Shown here piece after piece: positions 1-9,954 of a DNA stretch of 64,000 bases. Position numbers and translations under genes: made by a program. Below the pieces are notes generated by a model that saw only the letters and a program-made list of their open reading frames with translations, was not told the origin of the DNA and did not search any database. Each line of letters opens with the position of its first letter. Positions within the stretch are counted from its first letter, which is position 1. The stretch is from Parabacteroides sp. (lineage in GTDB: Bacteria > Bacteroidota > Bacteroidia > Bacteroidales > Tannerellaceae), in assembly GCA_017937385.1 (NCBI GenBank), contig JAGBDR010000083.1:103683-167682 (forward strand), in the 5' to 3' direction.

Positions 1-1575
1 GAGTTCCTGGTGCAATTTTTTATCAATCCCTACATAGGAGCGTTGGTTACCGCAGCTTTATTGACAGGTGTCGGGATTTGTACGGCTGGCATTGTGAAAC
101 GAGTGGCGCCATCTTCGGGATTCTTTATCCTTTATGTGTTGCCGATGCTGGCTTTGCTGTTCATGCATTTTGATTTCAATTACCGGGTACAGGGCACAGT
201 TTGTTATCTGATGATGACGGCTTTGCTTGGCGGATATATGCGGATACGGAATGATCTTTTCCGTTTGGTCGCAGGTTGTGTGCTGGCTCCGGCTCTGTTT
301 TGGTTAGCCGGCTCAATTGCCGTATTGTTTGTCGGAATGGTTTGCCTGTTCGAAGGATTGCGGAAGACACCTAAAGGGTATGTCTCGTTGATCGGGGTTG
401 TGGAAGTTTTGTTATTGGGAGTCGGAACGGTTTATTTTTCTTTGATGGGGGAATACCGATGGGTTTTGGGTCCGGATCTATATTATCATTATACGCTTCA
501 TTCGAAAGAAATCATGTATTGTTCCTGGATTTGTCTGCCTTTGGTTTTTCTTGTCGCTTTCTTTTTCCGAAATAGGAAGAGTCCGTTTGCAAAGAAATGG
601 CAAGTGGGGGGCAGCTGCATCGTTCAATTGGCTCTGATCGGTGCCTTCCTCTGGTGGGGAATCCCCAAGTATAATGATGCAAAGACATTGAAGTTGAAGA
701 AACTGGATTATTTTGCCCGTACGGAACAATGGGACAAGACGATAGAAGAGTGCAAAGGAAAACTGACGAACTTCCTGTATATGTGTCATCTGAATATGGC
801 ATTGGCCAATAAAGGGGAACTTTCGGATAAAATGTTCAACTTTGACCAACGGGGACCACAGGGATTGCTTGTCCAATGGAACAAATCTGAAAATATCTCT
901 TGCCTGCTCAGTGATATCTATTTTACGATGGGGGCGACCGCATCCTCGCAAGAGATGGCTTTTGAAGGGTATGTGAGCGCTATGGCGGATGGTAATCCAC
1001 GTATGTTGAAAAGACTGGTACAGACGAATCTGATTTATGGCGCGTATCCTATAGCTGAAAAATATATCTCGATACTTGAACAAACGTATGCCTATCGGGA
1101 TTGGGCCCAATCGCAACGCAAATTTCTTTATCATGATGAAGCTATCGAAAATGATCCCGTGTTGGGAACCCGCAGGCGGATGTTGCCGGACCGGAATGCT
1201 TTGGCCATGATAGATGGATTGGCTGGAGATTTGGAGCTTTTCTTGGAAAGGGGACCGGCCAATTCTGCCGCTTTGCAGTATTTGGGTGCGATGTATTTGT
1301 TGGCTAAAAATCTGGAAGGGTTTAAAGCGTTGGTGGAGAAATATTACGGAACAGAGTTTTTGCCGGCATTGCCGGTTCATTTCCAGGAAGCTGTTATTGT
1401 GATGTCTGAAAAAGAACCGGACTACTGGAAACGTTTCAATATCTCCGAAACGGTTGTAACCCGTTTTTCAGATTATAAAAAACAGGTACTTGCGAACCGA
1501 AACAACAGTGCCCTTGCTGGACTATTAAGCCGGTCGTACGGAAATACCTACTGGTTTTATTTTATGTTTAAATGA
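1..1575 (+). CDS. DUF6057 family membrane protein, 5' end cut by window edge
   Basis: The reading frame is open to the first base of the window, so the GTG at 10 need not be the true start; relatives carry more sequence before this point. Residues up to about 215 (counted from the GTG) form a series of hydrophobic membrane segments. The rest, about 300 residues, looks soluble and helical and may be TPR-like. The domain name is recalled from the family pattern; the function is unknown. It ends 10 bp before the PD40 lipoprotein gene, so the two are probably co-transcribed. No catalytic motif is visible. Confidence 0.75.
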   Translation, partial: EFLVQFFINPYIGALVTAALLTGVGICTAGIVKRVAPSSGFFILYVLPMLALLFMHFDFNYRVQGTVCYLMMTALLGGYMRIRNDLFRLVAGCVLAPALFWLAGSIAVLFVGMVCLFEGLRKTPKGYVSLIGVVEVLLLGVGTVYFSLMGEYRWVLGPDLYYHYTLHSKEIMYCSWICLPLVFLVAFFFRNRKSPFAKKWQVGGSCIVQLALIGAFLWWGIPKYNDAKTLKLKKLDYFARTEQWDKTIEECKGKLTNFLYMCHLNMALANKGELSDKMFNFDQRGPQGLLVQWNKSENISCLLSDIYFTMGATASSQEMAFEGYVSAMADGNPRMLKRLVQTNLIYGAYPIAEKYISILEQTYAYRDWAQSQRKFLYHDEAIENDPVLGTRRRMLPDRNALAMIDGLAGDLELFLERGPANSAALQYLGAMYLLAKNLEGFKALVEKYYGTEFLPALPVHFQEAVIVMSEKEPDYWKRFNISETVVTRFSDYKKQVLANRNNSALAGLLSRSYGNTYWFYFMFK

Positions 1576-1585
1576 TGCGAAGAAC

Positions 1586-3046
1586 ATGGAAAGAAAGAAT
1601 ATATATATAGGTCTGTTGGTCGTTTTGTTGTCTTGTTCCGACTCGGTGAAGGTGAGTCGTACGCTGGACGAGATACCTGCGATTTTTCCGGATTACAACG
1701 GTGTGGTCATTCCTCCCAATATTGCTCCCTTGAATTTTGCATTGGACAATCAGAAGGCCGAAGCGCGTGCTGTTTTTTCTTTTGAAGCGCAGCAATTTGA
1801 CGTGAAAGGGGAAAAGGGAGCTTTTATGATTCCTGTTTCCAAATGGCGGAATTTGTTGGAAATGGCGGTCGGTAAGTCCATACAGGTGACGGTTCAGGTG
1901 AAACAAGGCAATGAATGGGTAGCCTATTCTCCTTTTTCCATGCAGGTCGCTTCGGAAAAAATAGATTCTTATCTGGCTTATCGCCTGATCGATCCGGGAT
2001 ATGAGTTATGGAATAAAATGGGAATCTACCAGCGGGATCTGGAGAGTTATACGCAAACTCCTATTATAGAAAACAAGATGAGTGGGAACAACTGTGTGAA
2101 TTGCCATTCGTTTTGTATGCAGAATCCGGATAAGATGTTGTTTCATATGCGTGAGACTTTTCCGGGGACAATCTTGATCGATGGTGATAGGATTGAAAAG
2201 CTGAATACCAAAACGAAAGAGACAATTTCTTCTTTGGTATATCCTTCCTGGCATCCTTCAGGCAAGTATGTCGCTTTCTCTGTGAATACAACCAAGCAGG
2301 CATTTCATCTGAATGACAGGAATAGGGTGGAGGTGTATGACGAGGCTTCCGATGTTGTGGTGTACGATGTGGAAAAGCACGAGATTGTAACGGCTTCAAA
2401 TATCTTCTCGAAAGATGCTTTTGAAACCTTTCCGACTTTCTCTCCCGATGGTAAGACCCTCTATTTCTGTACGGCAGAGGTTCTGCCGATGCCGCAAGAA
2501 TACTTGGAAGTCAAATACAACTTGTGTTCCGTCTCTTTTGATCCGGCGACACGGGCTTTCGGGACGCAGGTCGATACGCTTTACAATGCGAAGAGTGGTG
2601 GCATGAGTGCTTCTTTCCCGCGTGTTTCGCCGGACGGGCGTTATCTTTTATATACGTTGTCCGGTTATGGAAACTTTTCGATCTGGCATAAGGATGCAGA
2701 TTTGTATTTGGCGGATCTTCAGACCGGCACAAGTCGTCCGTTGACGGAGGTGAATAGTGACGATGTGGATAGTTACCATTCTTGGAGTAGTAACAGCCGT
2801 TGGTTTGTTTTCAGTAGCCGGCGGATGGATGGGCTGTATACACGTCCGTATATTGCTTATATGGGTGAAGATGGCAAAGTGGGTAAACCGTTTCTGTTAC
2901 CTCAGAAAGAGGCGGATTTCTATCAGGATTTTATGAAATCCTTCAATATACCGGAATTTGTCACCGGAAAAGTAAAAGTGAAAGGTCGGGTTCTGGCTAT
3001 TAAAGCGAAAGAGGATAAAGGAACGGATGTAAGATTCGTGGAATGA
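1586..3046 (+). CDS. PD40/TolB-like beta-propeller lipoprotein with a CxxCH motif
   Basis: 486 residues. A signal peptide ends in a lipobox with Cys17 (LLSCSDS), so a lipid-anchored envelope protein is likely. The first ~160 residues form a beta-rich domain. Residues 170-174 read CVNCH, the classical covalent heme c attachment motif. After that come repeated PD40-type blades (YPSWHPSGKYVAFS, FPTFSPDGKTLYFC, FPRVSPDGRYLLYT), as in TolB-like propellers. Family knowledge gives the fold only; substrate and partner are unknown. Heme binding is an inference from the pentapeptide. It probably forms an operon with the upstream DUF6057 gene and ends at a bidirectional terminator shared with unit A. 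Confidence 0.75.
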   Translation: MERKNIYIGLLVVLLSCSDSVKVSRTLDEIPAIFPDYNGVVIPPNIAPLNFALDNQKAEARAVFSFEAQQFDVKGEKGAFMIPVSKWRNLLEMAVGKSIQVTVQVKQGNEWVAYSPFSMQVASEKIDSYLAYRLIDPGYELWNKMGIYQRDLESYTQTPIIENKMSGNNCVNCHSFCMQNPDKMLFHMRETFPGTILIDGDRIEKLNTKTKETISSLVYPSWHPSGKYVAFSVNTTKQAFHLNDRNRVEVYDEASDVVVYDVEKHEIVTASNIFSKDAFETFPTFSPDGKTLYFCTAEVLPMPQEYLEVKYNLCSVSFDPATRAFGTQVDTLYNAKSGGMSASFPRVSPDGRYLLYTLSGYGNFSIWHKDADLYLADLQTGTSRPLTEVNSDDVDSYHSWSSNSRWFVFSSRRMDGLYTRPYIAYMGEDGKVGKPFLLPQKEADFYQDFMKSFNIPEFVTGKVKVKGRVLAIKAKEDKGTDVRFVE

Positions 3047-3083
3047 CCTCCTGTGTTTCATTCGTTCACAAAGGAATGCAACT

Positions 3084-3126
3084 AAAAACGGGAAGTGGAA
3101 TGAATGAGTTCCTACTTCCCGTTTTC
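3084..3126. terminator. Bidirectional intrinsic terminator
   Basis: AAAACGGGAAGT and ACTTCCCGTTTT form a 12-bp stem around a 17-nt loop, with A/T runs on both sides. It lies between two convergent genes and can serve both strands. Confidence 0.8.
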
Positions 3127-3150
3127 TTTACAAATCAATTTGTTTTTCGC

Positions 3151-3948
3151 TTATTCAGGCATCTGAATGGATTCTTCAAAAGCTCCGAAAGAACCGACAC
3201 CTGGAACGAGGAACTGCAAAGTGAAGTCGTAGGTGTTTCCTGTTCTTTTTGCGTCGACGAAACTGACGAAGATCATGCCGTATGTTGGATGCACATATCC
3301 TGTCTCCTGCTCTCCGAAAGAAAGGATGTTCCCATTGTCATCGACAGAAAAAGTAATCGGATAGCCTGTTTCGTATACGTCCAGCAAGCGATAAACATTT
3401 GCCTCTTCTGCTTTTTCCACAACGATATTCATAAGAAAAGGCGTACCGTCCTCATTTCCGAAAAAACTGGTGCTGAAGATTCCGGTTCCGATTTTATTGA
3501 ATGTCAGTCTGCGTTGTGCAGAAATTTCTATTGAATTCAGTTGTGAAGGAGAAGTCTTCGATTCGTCAAAGTTCAGAGAAAACCGATAAACGTCTGTGAC
3601 TCCTAACAGGTTGAGATCTTTATATGACACAATTGCTTCCGCTGTAGATTTTCCATCTTCAAATGTAACGGTCGGAGTAGCTAAAGAAAATAGACCTTCT
3701 GCATTTTCAGAAACAGTTCCGATCGATATTTCGACCGTGCTGGTACCGGCTGTTGTGTTCCGGTAAACCGGAACGGAGATCTTATTTCCGTCAGACGGTA
3801 AGAGTTCAATTTTTTGGAGAGTGCTGGCAAAAGCGTATTCTATTTTGCCACTTTCATACAAAGTTCCTTCCGCATCTGTGTCGCAAGAGTTGAATAAACT
3901 CAGGCTCAAGGCTGTGTAAACTACTAATTTCAATATATGCTTTTTCAT
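3151..3948 (-). CDS. Surface lipoprotein of SusC/SusD unit A
   Basis: 265 residues with a lipoprotein signal peptide (LSLFNSCDTD, Cys22). The first half reads like a Calx-beta or DUF1735-type beta-sandwich (VPVYRNTTAGTSTVEISIG, then VTFEDGKSTAEAIVSY); this resemblance was judged by eye. The second half has no recognised domain but occupies the position of the lipoprotein that follows SusD in unit D. Proteins in this position are often surface glycan-binding lipoproteins, which is a guess here because no CAZyme lies nearby. It is the last gene of unit A, 14 bp after susD, and shares a terminator with the convergent PD40 gene. It is expected to be silent together with SusC-A. Confidence 0.7.
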   Translation of the reverse strand: MKKHILKLVVYTALSLSLFNSCDTDAEGTLYESGKIEYAFASTLQKIELLPSDGNKISVPVYRNTTAGTSTVEISIGTVSENAEGLFSLATPTVTFEDGKSTAEAIVSYKDLNLLGVTDVYRFSLNFDESKTSPSQLNSIEISAQRRLTFNKIGTGIFSTSFFGNEDGTPFLMNIVVEKAEEANVYRLLDVYETGYPITFSVDDNGNILSFGEQETGYVHPTYGMIFVSFVDAKRTGNTYDFTLQFLVPGVGSFGAFEESIQMPE

Positions 3949-3962
3949 GTCTTCTTTTTTTA

Positions 3963-5504
3963 TTATTGAACAATCGGATTCTGGTCTGCGTCTGTGATAT
4001 TCTCATTTCCGTCTATTTCAGACTGGGGTAATGGAAGGATGAACAGCGGAGAACCTGCTTGTGTATTTTTCGTTTGGATTGTCTGTGTATGGTTGGATCC
4101 GTTGTAAGCTCTATTGTATCCTAACCCTAAACGCTGCAGGTCGAAAATACGTCCGACTTCACCCCATAGTTCGACACGGCGCTGAAACAGGATTTCGTCC
4201 ATCAGTGTGACCAACGGAGCGTTGGTCTCTTGATTGTATGTGTTGGCATCTGTACGTCTGGCAAGTCTTTCTGTGAAATTGGAATCACGCAAATTACCTA
4301 ACTGTTTGATCGTGGTACGTGCTTCACCGTATAATCCTTGATGGCATTCGGCTTCTGCTTTGATCAGTACCATTTCTTCTGCACGCATGAAAATGTAATC
4401 ACCCGTGCGAGTTGTATAATCGGCCATCTTGAATTTGAGTTGGCAGTAACTTGTATTGGAGCTGCCTTTCTCTTCTTCTTCCAATTGTCCGCGGAACCAA
4501 GCCAAACGGCTGTCTGTTTGGGAAATCAGATTGTAGAGCCCTGTGCTAATACATTGGCGAGCCTGGCTACCATACATGCCCGGTGCATCTGCATCCATGT
4601 GGGAGAAGAAACTGGCATATTGGCTGGATTGATCGGCCGTAATGTTGACACCCCACAAGACATCACTGACCGATACGTTGTTGTTTCCACCCAAATCCTC
4701 GACAGAAGCCAGTTTTAGTCCGTTTTTGTTTAAGGCATCCGTTGCCGCTTCTGCTGCTTTGGCATAGTTGTGCTGTACCAAAGCTACCCGTGCTTGAATA
4801 CCTTTTGCTATGTAATAATCGATATGTGAGATATGAGATTGCGCCAGCCCCTGCAGCAATCCGGTCGCTTTGTCCAAATCTGTGTTGATCAGGTTATACA
4901 CGTCTTGTACGGTTCCTCTTGGTTGACCGATCGAACCGGCCATTGTCGGTTCCTGATATAGGGGAACTCCTGGTGCGTTTTCATTGCCTACGTATGTCTG
5001 CTGGTAGAGCTGGATCAAATAGAAGTAGCAATAAGCACGCAAAGCGTAGGCTTGCCCTAACAGCCCTTTGATCGCATTCGGATCGCCACCCATTGTCTCT
5101 TCCGATGCAATGATATAGTTGACATTGCTGATCAGCGTATAGTAGAAGTTCCATATCGAATAGGAACGTCCCGAAGTGCTGGCATAGTCGCCATGTACGT
5201 TCAGGCGGTAATCTTCAAAGAACCATCCTTGTCCTTGTTCTTTCATCAGATGGTCTTCCCCCATCAAGTCGCCCTGCAATTGGATGGCTGTCTGCCCGCA
5301 ATTCTCACTTCCCCAGTTTGTACTCCATCCGGCTACGTATAACATACGATATATGCCGTTGATGGCAGCTTCTGCACTGCTTGCATCCGCAAAAACTTGT
5401 GATCCCGAAATTTTATCGGTCGGTTCGGTATTCAAATCATTGGCACAGGAACCTAAAGATAGAAGGCCAGCCAATGAACATATGTATATAAGACTCTTTT
5501 TCAT
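3963..5504 (-). CDS. SusD/RagB-family nutrient-binding lipoprotein, unit A
   Basis: 513 residues. The signal peptide ends in SLGSCAND (lipobox Cys), followed by the SusD-type opening LNTEPTDKISGSQVF. TPR-like helices with ALRAYCYFYLIQLYQQTY and the C-terminal VELWGEVGRIFDLQRLG block are diagnostic of the RagB/SusD family. SusD proteins are lids that bind substrate over the SusC barrel at the outer membrane. The gene lies 21 bp downstream of SusC-A and should be co-expressed with it. The ligand cannot be deduced: no glycosidase, lyase or sulfatase is present in this region. Confidence 0.9.
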   Translation of the reverse strand: MKKSLIYICSLAGLLSLGSCANDLNTEPTDKISGSQVFADASSAEAAINGIYRMLYVAGWSTNWGSENCGQTAIQLQGDLMGEDHLMKEQGQGWFFEDYRLNVHGDYASTSGRSYSIWNFYYTLISNVNYIIASEETMGGDPNAIKGLLGQAYALRAYCYFYLIQLYQQTYVGNENAPGVPLYQEPTMAGSIGQPRGTVQDVYNLINTDLDKATGLLQGLAQSHISHIDYYIAKGIQARVALVQHNYAKAAEAATDALNKNGLKLASVEDLGGNNNVSVSDVLWGVNITADQSSQYASFFSHMDADAPGMYGSQARQCISTGLYNLISQTDSRLAWFRGQLEEEEKGSSNTSYCQLKFKMADYTTRTGDYIFMRAEEMVLIKAEAECHQGLYGEARTTIKQLGNLRDSNFTERLARRTDANTYNQETNAPLVTLMDEILFQRRVELWGEVGRIFDLQRLGLGYNRAYNGSNHTQTIQTKNTQAGSPLFILPLPQSEIDGNENITDADQNPIVQ

Positions 5505-5525
5505 GTTTTTGAACTGATATATTAG

Positions 5526-8450
5526 TTAAAATGTAATGTCGATGCCGAAAGAAACGGTTCTGACCGGTACGTATCCGAAGTTGGTTCCTCCCGTGAAGTT
5601 ATATTGCGGGTCCATCCCTTTCAGATGATTGAATAAGACAAGGTTGTCTCCTGTAGCCGTGAAACGTATATGTTCAAGTTTCAGGGGTTGTGTCAGTTTG
5701 GAGGGCAATGTATATCCCAGTGTGATATTTTTGATGGCCAAATAGGAGGCATTGATCAAGTCATTGTCTGTGTAGATGTAACTTTTACCGATTTCGATAC
5801 GTGGAATGTCGGTTATGTCACCCGGTTGTGTCCAGGCCCGTTCCAAATGTTGGCTTCTTGCATTTCCAATATAATTGCCGTAAAGTAATGTGCGATAGAC
5901 ACCATCCAGCACCTTACCGCCGATCGAATAGGTACAAAGAATGCTTAGGTCGAAATCTTTATATTTGAATTCATTATTGAAAGAACCGTAAAGAGTTGGA
6001 ATACGGCTTCCTTGAATCTCTTTGCAAGCATTGGCTTTTGCTTGGTCGTTCGTGATATAGCGTTCACCGGCTACGCCGTTTTTATCCGTATCCCAGGCCC
6101 AATACAATTGTTCGCCTGTAGCCGGATCGACACCGGCCGAATTTGCCATATAGAAAGAGTTTAAAGTTTCACCTTCTTTGATGATGCGGGTCCCGGAAAT
6201 GATTTCGGGTTTGTCGGCCAGATGAAGCACTTTGTTTTTGATGGTTGATCCCATCAATGTCAATCGCCAGTTGAAGTTTTTTTCTTTGAGGATATCGGCC
6301 GAAGCGGTGATATCCCATCCAGTGTTACGCATACTCCCGATGTTCTTGTTATACCCGTCGAAACCTAAAGAGGTAGCCATCGGATATGACATCAGCATAT
6401 CGGAAGTTTTACGGCTGTACCATTCGATACCCAAAGAGATACGATCCCAAAAACGTCCTTCCAGGCCGACATTCAAATTCCCGTTCTTTTCCCATTTCAG
6501 GTCTCTGTTTTCGAGAGAAGATAGAACTGCGCCGCTCATGTTGGCGTTGGGGTAACCCAAATCATAGAATGATTGCCATAAATAATAATCGCTGTCCCCA
6601 TTTGAGTTCAGGATGTTGTCGTTACCTTGAATGCCGTAGCTGGCTTTAACAGACAAGTTATTGATCCAAGACAAATCTTTCATGAACTCCTCTTGGGAAA
6701 TACGCCAGTTTCCACCGACGGACCAGAAGTTTCCCCAACGGCTATCTTCGTGAAAGCGCGAGCTTCCATCGGTACGGAAGCTCGCAGACAAATAATATTT
6801 GTCTGCATAATTGTATTCCAAACGGGAAAGGATCGATTCCACTGCGTAATTGTGTTGATAGGAAGAGGCTTCCGTGATATTGGTGGCTGCATCCAGTTCA
6901 TACATTCCGCCAAAAGGGAAACCTGTTTTGGTCGCACTCAGAAACTGATAGTTATATTTGTAGAACTCATGGCCGACCAATGCGGAAATGCTGTGGTCAC
7001 CGAAAGAGCGGTGGTAGCTCAGCAGCTGGTTGAATGTGTAGCTGAAGGTACGTCCGGTTTCCTTGTCAAGATTTCCTTTTACAGACACGGAATTGCCATT
7101 ATACGGGTTGTAGTAAGTCATGCGGGCGGAGTTTACCAAATCGAAACCATAATTGACCGATAATTTCAGACCTTTCAAAGGACCTTCTTCCCAGTCGCCG
7201 AACTCTGCGAACAAGCGGCCACTTAGGTTATCACTTGCGGTGGAATATCTGTCATCGTACAAAGTTGCGATTGTGTTCCAGTTGGAATTGGCACCGGCCG
7301 GGCGATTGGCTCCGTAGTCGAAAACTTGATTGCCCTGTTCATCAATGACGGTTTGTCCGTTCGCATCTTTTTTAAATACCGGATAAATAGGGGCCATTAA
7401 CTGAGCCGTGTACCAGATATTGGAAGAACCGGAAGAGTTTTCGACAGCAGTGTTGCTTTCATTGCGTGAAAAGTTTGCGTTCATACCTGCGTTTAACCAG
7501 TTTGTGACTTTCGAGTCGATATTCATACGTCCGTTGATACGTTCAAAACCGGTAGTCTTCAACAATCCTTTTTCATCCAAATAACCCAAAGAGAACATAT
7601 AATTTGTTTTTTCATGTCCTCCTGTGAATGAAACGTTGTATTCTTGACGTAACGGATTGTGGGCCATAGCTTCATCCATCCAGTCCTCCGAATATTTAAG
7701 GACTGCATCTTTACGCACTTTTCCGGTTGACGGATCAATCAGTTCCGTAATGGAATAGTTGAATGGGTTGTATTGTTCGTTTTGTCCGAAAATGGCAGTC
7801 GAACCATTTTTCATATTGTTCAGGGCTGCTACGGACGCTGCGGAAGGATGCATGCCATTATTGTAGATCAAGTCATTCTTATAGGACTGGTAGACTGTTT
7901 CCAAAAAACTTCTTTCGTCCATCGTTTCATAGCGTGGGATAGAGCGGGATGCTACACCCCAGTTGGCTTTTAGGTTTACCTTGACTTTTCCTTTATCACC
8001 TTTTTTAGTAGTGATCATCACGACACCGTTGGCTCCACGTGCTCCATACAAGGCTCCGGCAGAAGCATCTTTCAAGATTGTCATGGATTCGATATCGCTT
8101 GGATTGATGGATACGATATTACCATCGTAGGGAACACCGTCTACTACATACAAAGGGTTCATGGATGCGTTGATTGAACCAAACCCACGTATAACGACCG
8201 ACACTCCTGAACCCGGCTGTCCCGATCCGGATGTCGTTTGTACACCGGCAACTTGTCCGTCCAGTGCTTTGGTAATGTTGGCAACAGGTCTTTTTCCAAT
8301 CTTTTCCGCTTTGATAACTTCTGCCGAACCGGTAAACGATTCTTTCTTCGCCGTTCCGTAAGCCACCACCATCACTTCGTCAAGCATCTGATTATCACTA
8401 TCTAACACGATATTCAAATTAGCCTTGACACCGACTTCCTGGGTCTTCAT
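5526..8450 (-). CDS. SusC-like TonB-dependent transporter, silent 5'-truncated allele A
   Basis: 974 residues from the first ATG, and the frame continues upstream through the shared site as SSAKTLVISFVG. It contains the plug (MLDEVMVVAYGTAKKESFTG, VVDGVPYDG, ILKDASAGALYGARGANGV) and the full SusC barrel ending in SFGIDITF. It lacks a signal peptide and the CarboxypepD_reg-like domain that unit C has, so as sequenced it cannot be exported. Joining it to the unit C leader at the 20-bp site gives a full-length protein of about 1051 residues in frame. This is read as a stored allele of an inversion system rather than a decayed gene, because the 970-codon frame is intact. Its first ~120 bp after the site are almost identical to allele D. 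Confidence 0.9.
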   Translation of the reverse strand: MKTQEVGVKANLNIVLDSDNQMLDEVMVVAYGTAKKESFTGSAEVIKAEKIGKRPVANITKALDGQVAGVQTTSGSGQPGSGVSVVIRGFGSINASMNPLYVVDGVPYDGNIVSINPSDIESMTILKDASAGALYGARGANGVVMITTKKGDKGKVKVNLKANWGVASRSIPRYETMDERSFLETVYQSYKNDLIYNNGMHPSAASVAALNNMKNGSTAIFGQNEQYNPFNYSITELIDPSTGKVRKDAVLKYSEDWMDEAMAHNPLRQEYNVSFTGGHEKTNYMFSLGYLDEKGLLKTTGFERINGRMNIDSKVTNWLNAGMNANFSRNESNTAVENSSGSSNIWYTAQLMAPIYPVFKKDANGQTVIDEQGNQVFDYGANRPAGANSNWNTIATLYDDRYSTASDNLSGRLFAEFGDWEEGPLKGLKLSVNYGFDLVNSARMTYYNPYNGNSVSVKGNLDKETGRTFSYTFNQLLSYHRSFGDHSISALVGHEFYKYNYQFLSATKTGFPFGGMYELDAATNITEASSYQHNYAVESILSRLEYNYADKYYLSASFRTDGSSRFHEDSRWGNFWSVGGNWRISQEEFMKDLSWINNLSVKASYGIQGNDNILNSNGDSDYYLWQSFYDLGYPNANMSGAVLSSLENRDLKWEKNGNLNVGLEGRFWDRISLGIEWYSRKTSDMLMSYPMATSLGFDGYNKNIGSMRNTGWDITASADILKEKNFNWRLTLMGSTIKNKVLHLADKPEIISGTRIIKEGETLNSFYMANSAGVDPATGEQLYWAWDTDKNGVAGERYITNDQAKANACKEIQGSRIPTLYGSFNNEFKYKDFDLSILCTYSIGGKVLDGVYRTLLYGNYIGNARSQHLERAWTQPGDITDIPRIEIGKSYIYTDNDLINASYLAIKNITLGYTLPSKLTQPLKLEHIRFTATGDNLVLFNHLKGMDPQYNFTGGTNFGYVPVRTVSFGIDITF

Positions 8451-8466
8451 ACCGACGAAAGAGATT

Positions 8467-8486
8467 ACCAGAGTCTTTGCGGAACT
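8467..8486 (-). repeat. SusC shufflon recombination site A (20-bp core)
   Basis: On the minus strand this reads AGTTCCGCAAAGACTCTGGT, identical in all four SusC units. It encodes SSAKTL in frame with the downstream gene. Homology to the complete SusC of unit C starts here and not before. Its role as the crossover site is inferred from this boundary. Confidence 0.8.
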
Positions 8487-8670
8487 TGCTTTGTGATATA
8501 TGTACTTGATTATTAATGAATAGTATTTCTACCAACACTCTAAAAGGGCATACAAATATGTTTAATGACTAAAACGGAAAATCGTTGTTTTTCAATGATT
8601 TGCTATTAATATGCAAAAAGAGACAGAAAAAAGAGCTGTTCTCTTTCTACCCAAAAGTATCTTGCATCAA
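8467..8670 (-). repeat. Long direct repeat, copy 1 (with 14951-15154)
   Basis: 204 bp that align without gaps to 14951-15154, with about ten mismatches counted by eye. The repeat starts at the SusC site core and runs through the noncoding stretch into the last codons (LMQDTFG) of the neighbouring ATPase gene. Both copies point the same way, so homologous recombination between them would delete about 6.5 kb. Confidence 0.85.
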
Positions 8671-9864
8671 AAAGGTTCGAATAGGCAATTGTTTGATACC
8701 ATTATCTGATATGCCTTCTATTTCGTCCATAGTCACGACATATTTGGGATAATTGTCTTTTATTTGACGAAGATTACCGAATTCTCTTTCGTATGTTTGG
8801 GGGGACATGACCGAATAAGCTACTTGTACATACACTTTCTCTCCATTCCGTTCCGCAACGAAATCGATTTCACGGTCTCCATTTCGGCCAATCGATAAAG
8901 AATAGCCGGACAAAGAAAGATGATGGCAAACAATATTCTCCAATACTTGTCCGATATCCATCGGACGGAATGGACGAATTGTATTTCGTATTCCTAAATC
9001 TTCGAAATAATACTTTTCTCCGATTTGAAATTGCCGTTTACCTTGTATATCCGATGGACGTACCCGGTTAATCAGGTAGGCATTTCCTAAATAACCCAAA
9101 TATTCCAATAATGTTTTAGGAAGTATATCGACCCGTTGAGATTTCAAATATTCACTGATTTTGTTGGCAGAAAACAAATTGCCGATCGTATCAGCCAAAT
9201 AAACGGTCAAGTCTTGTAATTGACGGACATTCCGAATATTATAGCGATTTACGATGTCTTTTAACAAGATCGTATTGTAAATCCCTTTCAGGTACTCTTG
9301 AATGGCGTTTTCTTCTAATGGCAAATTCCGTAAATAGGGAAGTCCACCAAATTTGTAATATCGGGTAAATGCTTCTGGAGTATTATCTAACTGGTGAAAT
9401 TGTAAAAACTCCTTGTAGCTCAAACTATAGATTTTGAATTCAATATATCGTCCGCTTAAAAAGGTTGCCAATTCTCCGGACAATAAATTCGCATTGCTTC
9501 CTGTACAGTAAATATCATACGAACCTTCTGCCTGAAAATGTCGTAAAGCTTTTTCAAAACCTGTTATATCCTGTATTTCATCAATAAATAGGAAGCATGT
9601 CTTTTCTACATCTTTCCGACGGTCGGTCACATATCTAATTAAATCGGCATAATCCTTGATTGAATCAAATTCAAACAACTCCTTATTGATATAGAGAATA
9701 AAAGCCTCCGGGTCTGATTTCCTGATGCAGTCCATCAATTGAAACAAAATGTAGCTTTTCCCGACACGTCGTTGTCCGGTCATTACCTTGATTACTTCCG
9801 TACGAATAAAAGGAGTAATCTTTTTAATGTACATATCTCTTATCAGGTAGGTCTTCTCTTTCAT
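8647..9864 (-). CDS. AAA ATPase with DUF4143 C-terminal domain
   Basis: 405 residues. Walker A is GQRRVGKS (30-37) and Walker B FLFIDEIQD (91-99), followed by a sensor-like stretch YDIYCTGSNANLLSG. The C-terminal half has the DUF4143 layout with a PD-(D/E)XK-like core (GDREIDFVAERNGEKVYVQV). Such ATPases are numerous in Bacteroidales genomes and their roles are mostly unknown. The gene sits upstream of the silent SusC-A and reads in the same direction. Its last codons lie inside the 204-bp repeat, and the same tail without the gene is found upstream of unit B. No role in the shufflon is demonstrated. Confidence 0.85.
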   Translation of the reverse strand: MKEKTYLIRDMYIKKITPFIRTEVIKVMTGQRRVGKSYILFQLMDCIRKSDPEAFILYINKELFEFDSIKDYADLIRYVTDRRKDVEKTCFLFIDEIQDITGFEKALRHFQAEGSYDIYCTGSNANLLSGELATFLSGRYIEFKIYSLSYKEFLQFHQLDNTPEAFTRYYKFGGLPYLRNLPLEENAIQEYLKGIYNTILLKDIVNRYNIRNVRQLQDLTVYLADTIGNLFSANKISEYLKSQRVDILPKTLLEYLGYLGNAYLINRVRPSDIQGKRQFQIGEKYYFEDLGIRNTIRPFRPMDIGQVLENIVCHHLSLSGYSLSIGRNGDREIDFVAERNGEKVYVQVAYSVMSPQTYEREFGNLRQIKDNYPKYVVTMDEIEGISDNGIKQLPIRTFLMQDTFG

Positions 9865-9954
9865 TTTTATTTCTTATAGGGAATAAAACAAGACAAATAT
9901 AGGCGTTTTATTTCTTATAAGAAAAATAGTTGCAAAACAAAATCTTGTTTACAC

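Noticed and set aside
478-1380. A 300-codon minus-strand gene
   Set aside because: It is antisense to the DUF6057 gene and has the residue composition of a shadow frame, without any domain.
3043-3534. A 163-codon plus-strand gene after the PD40 lipoprotein
   Set aside because: It covers a terminator and is antisense to a supported lipoprotein gene.
5526-8450. SusC-A as a pseudogene because it has no signal peptide
   Set aside because: The frame is intact over 974 codons and starts at the same 20-bp site as alleles B and D, which points to a stored allele instead of decay.
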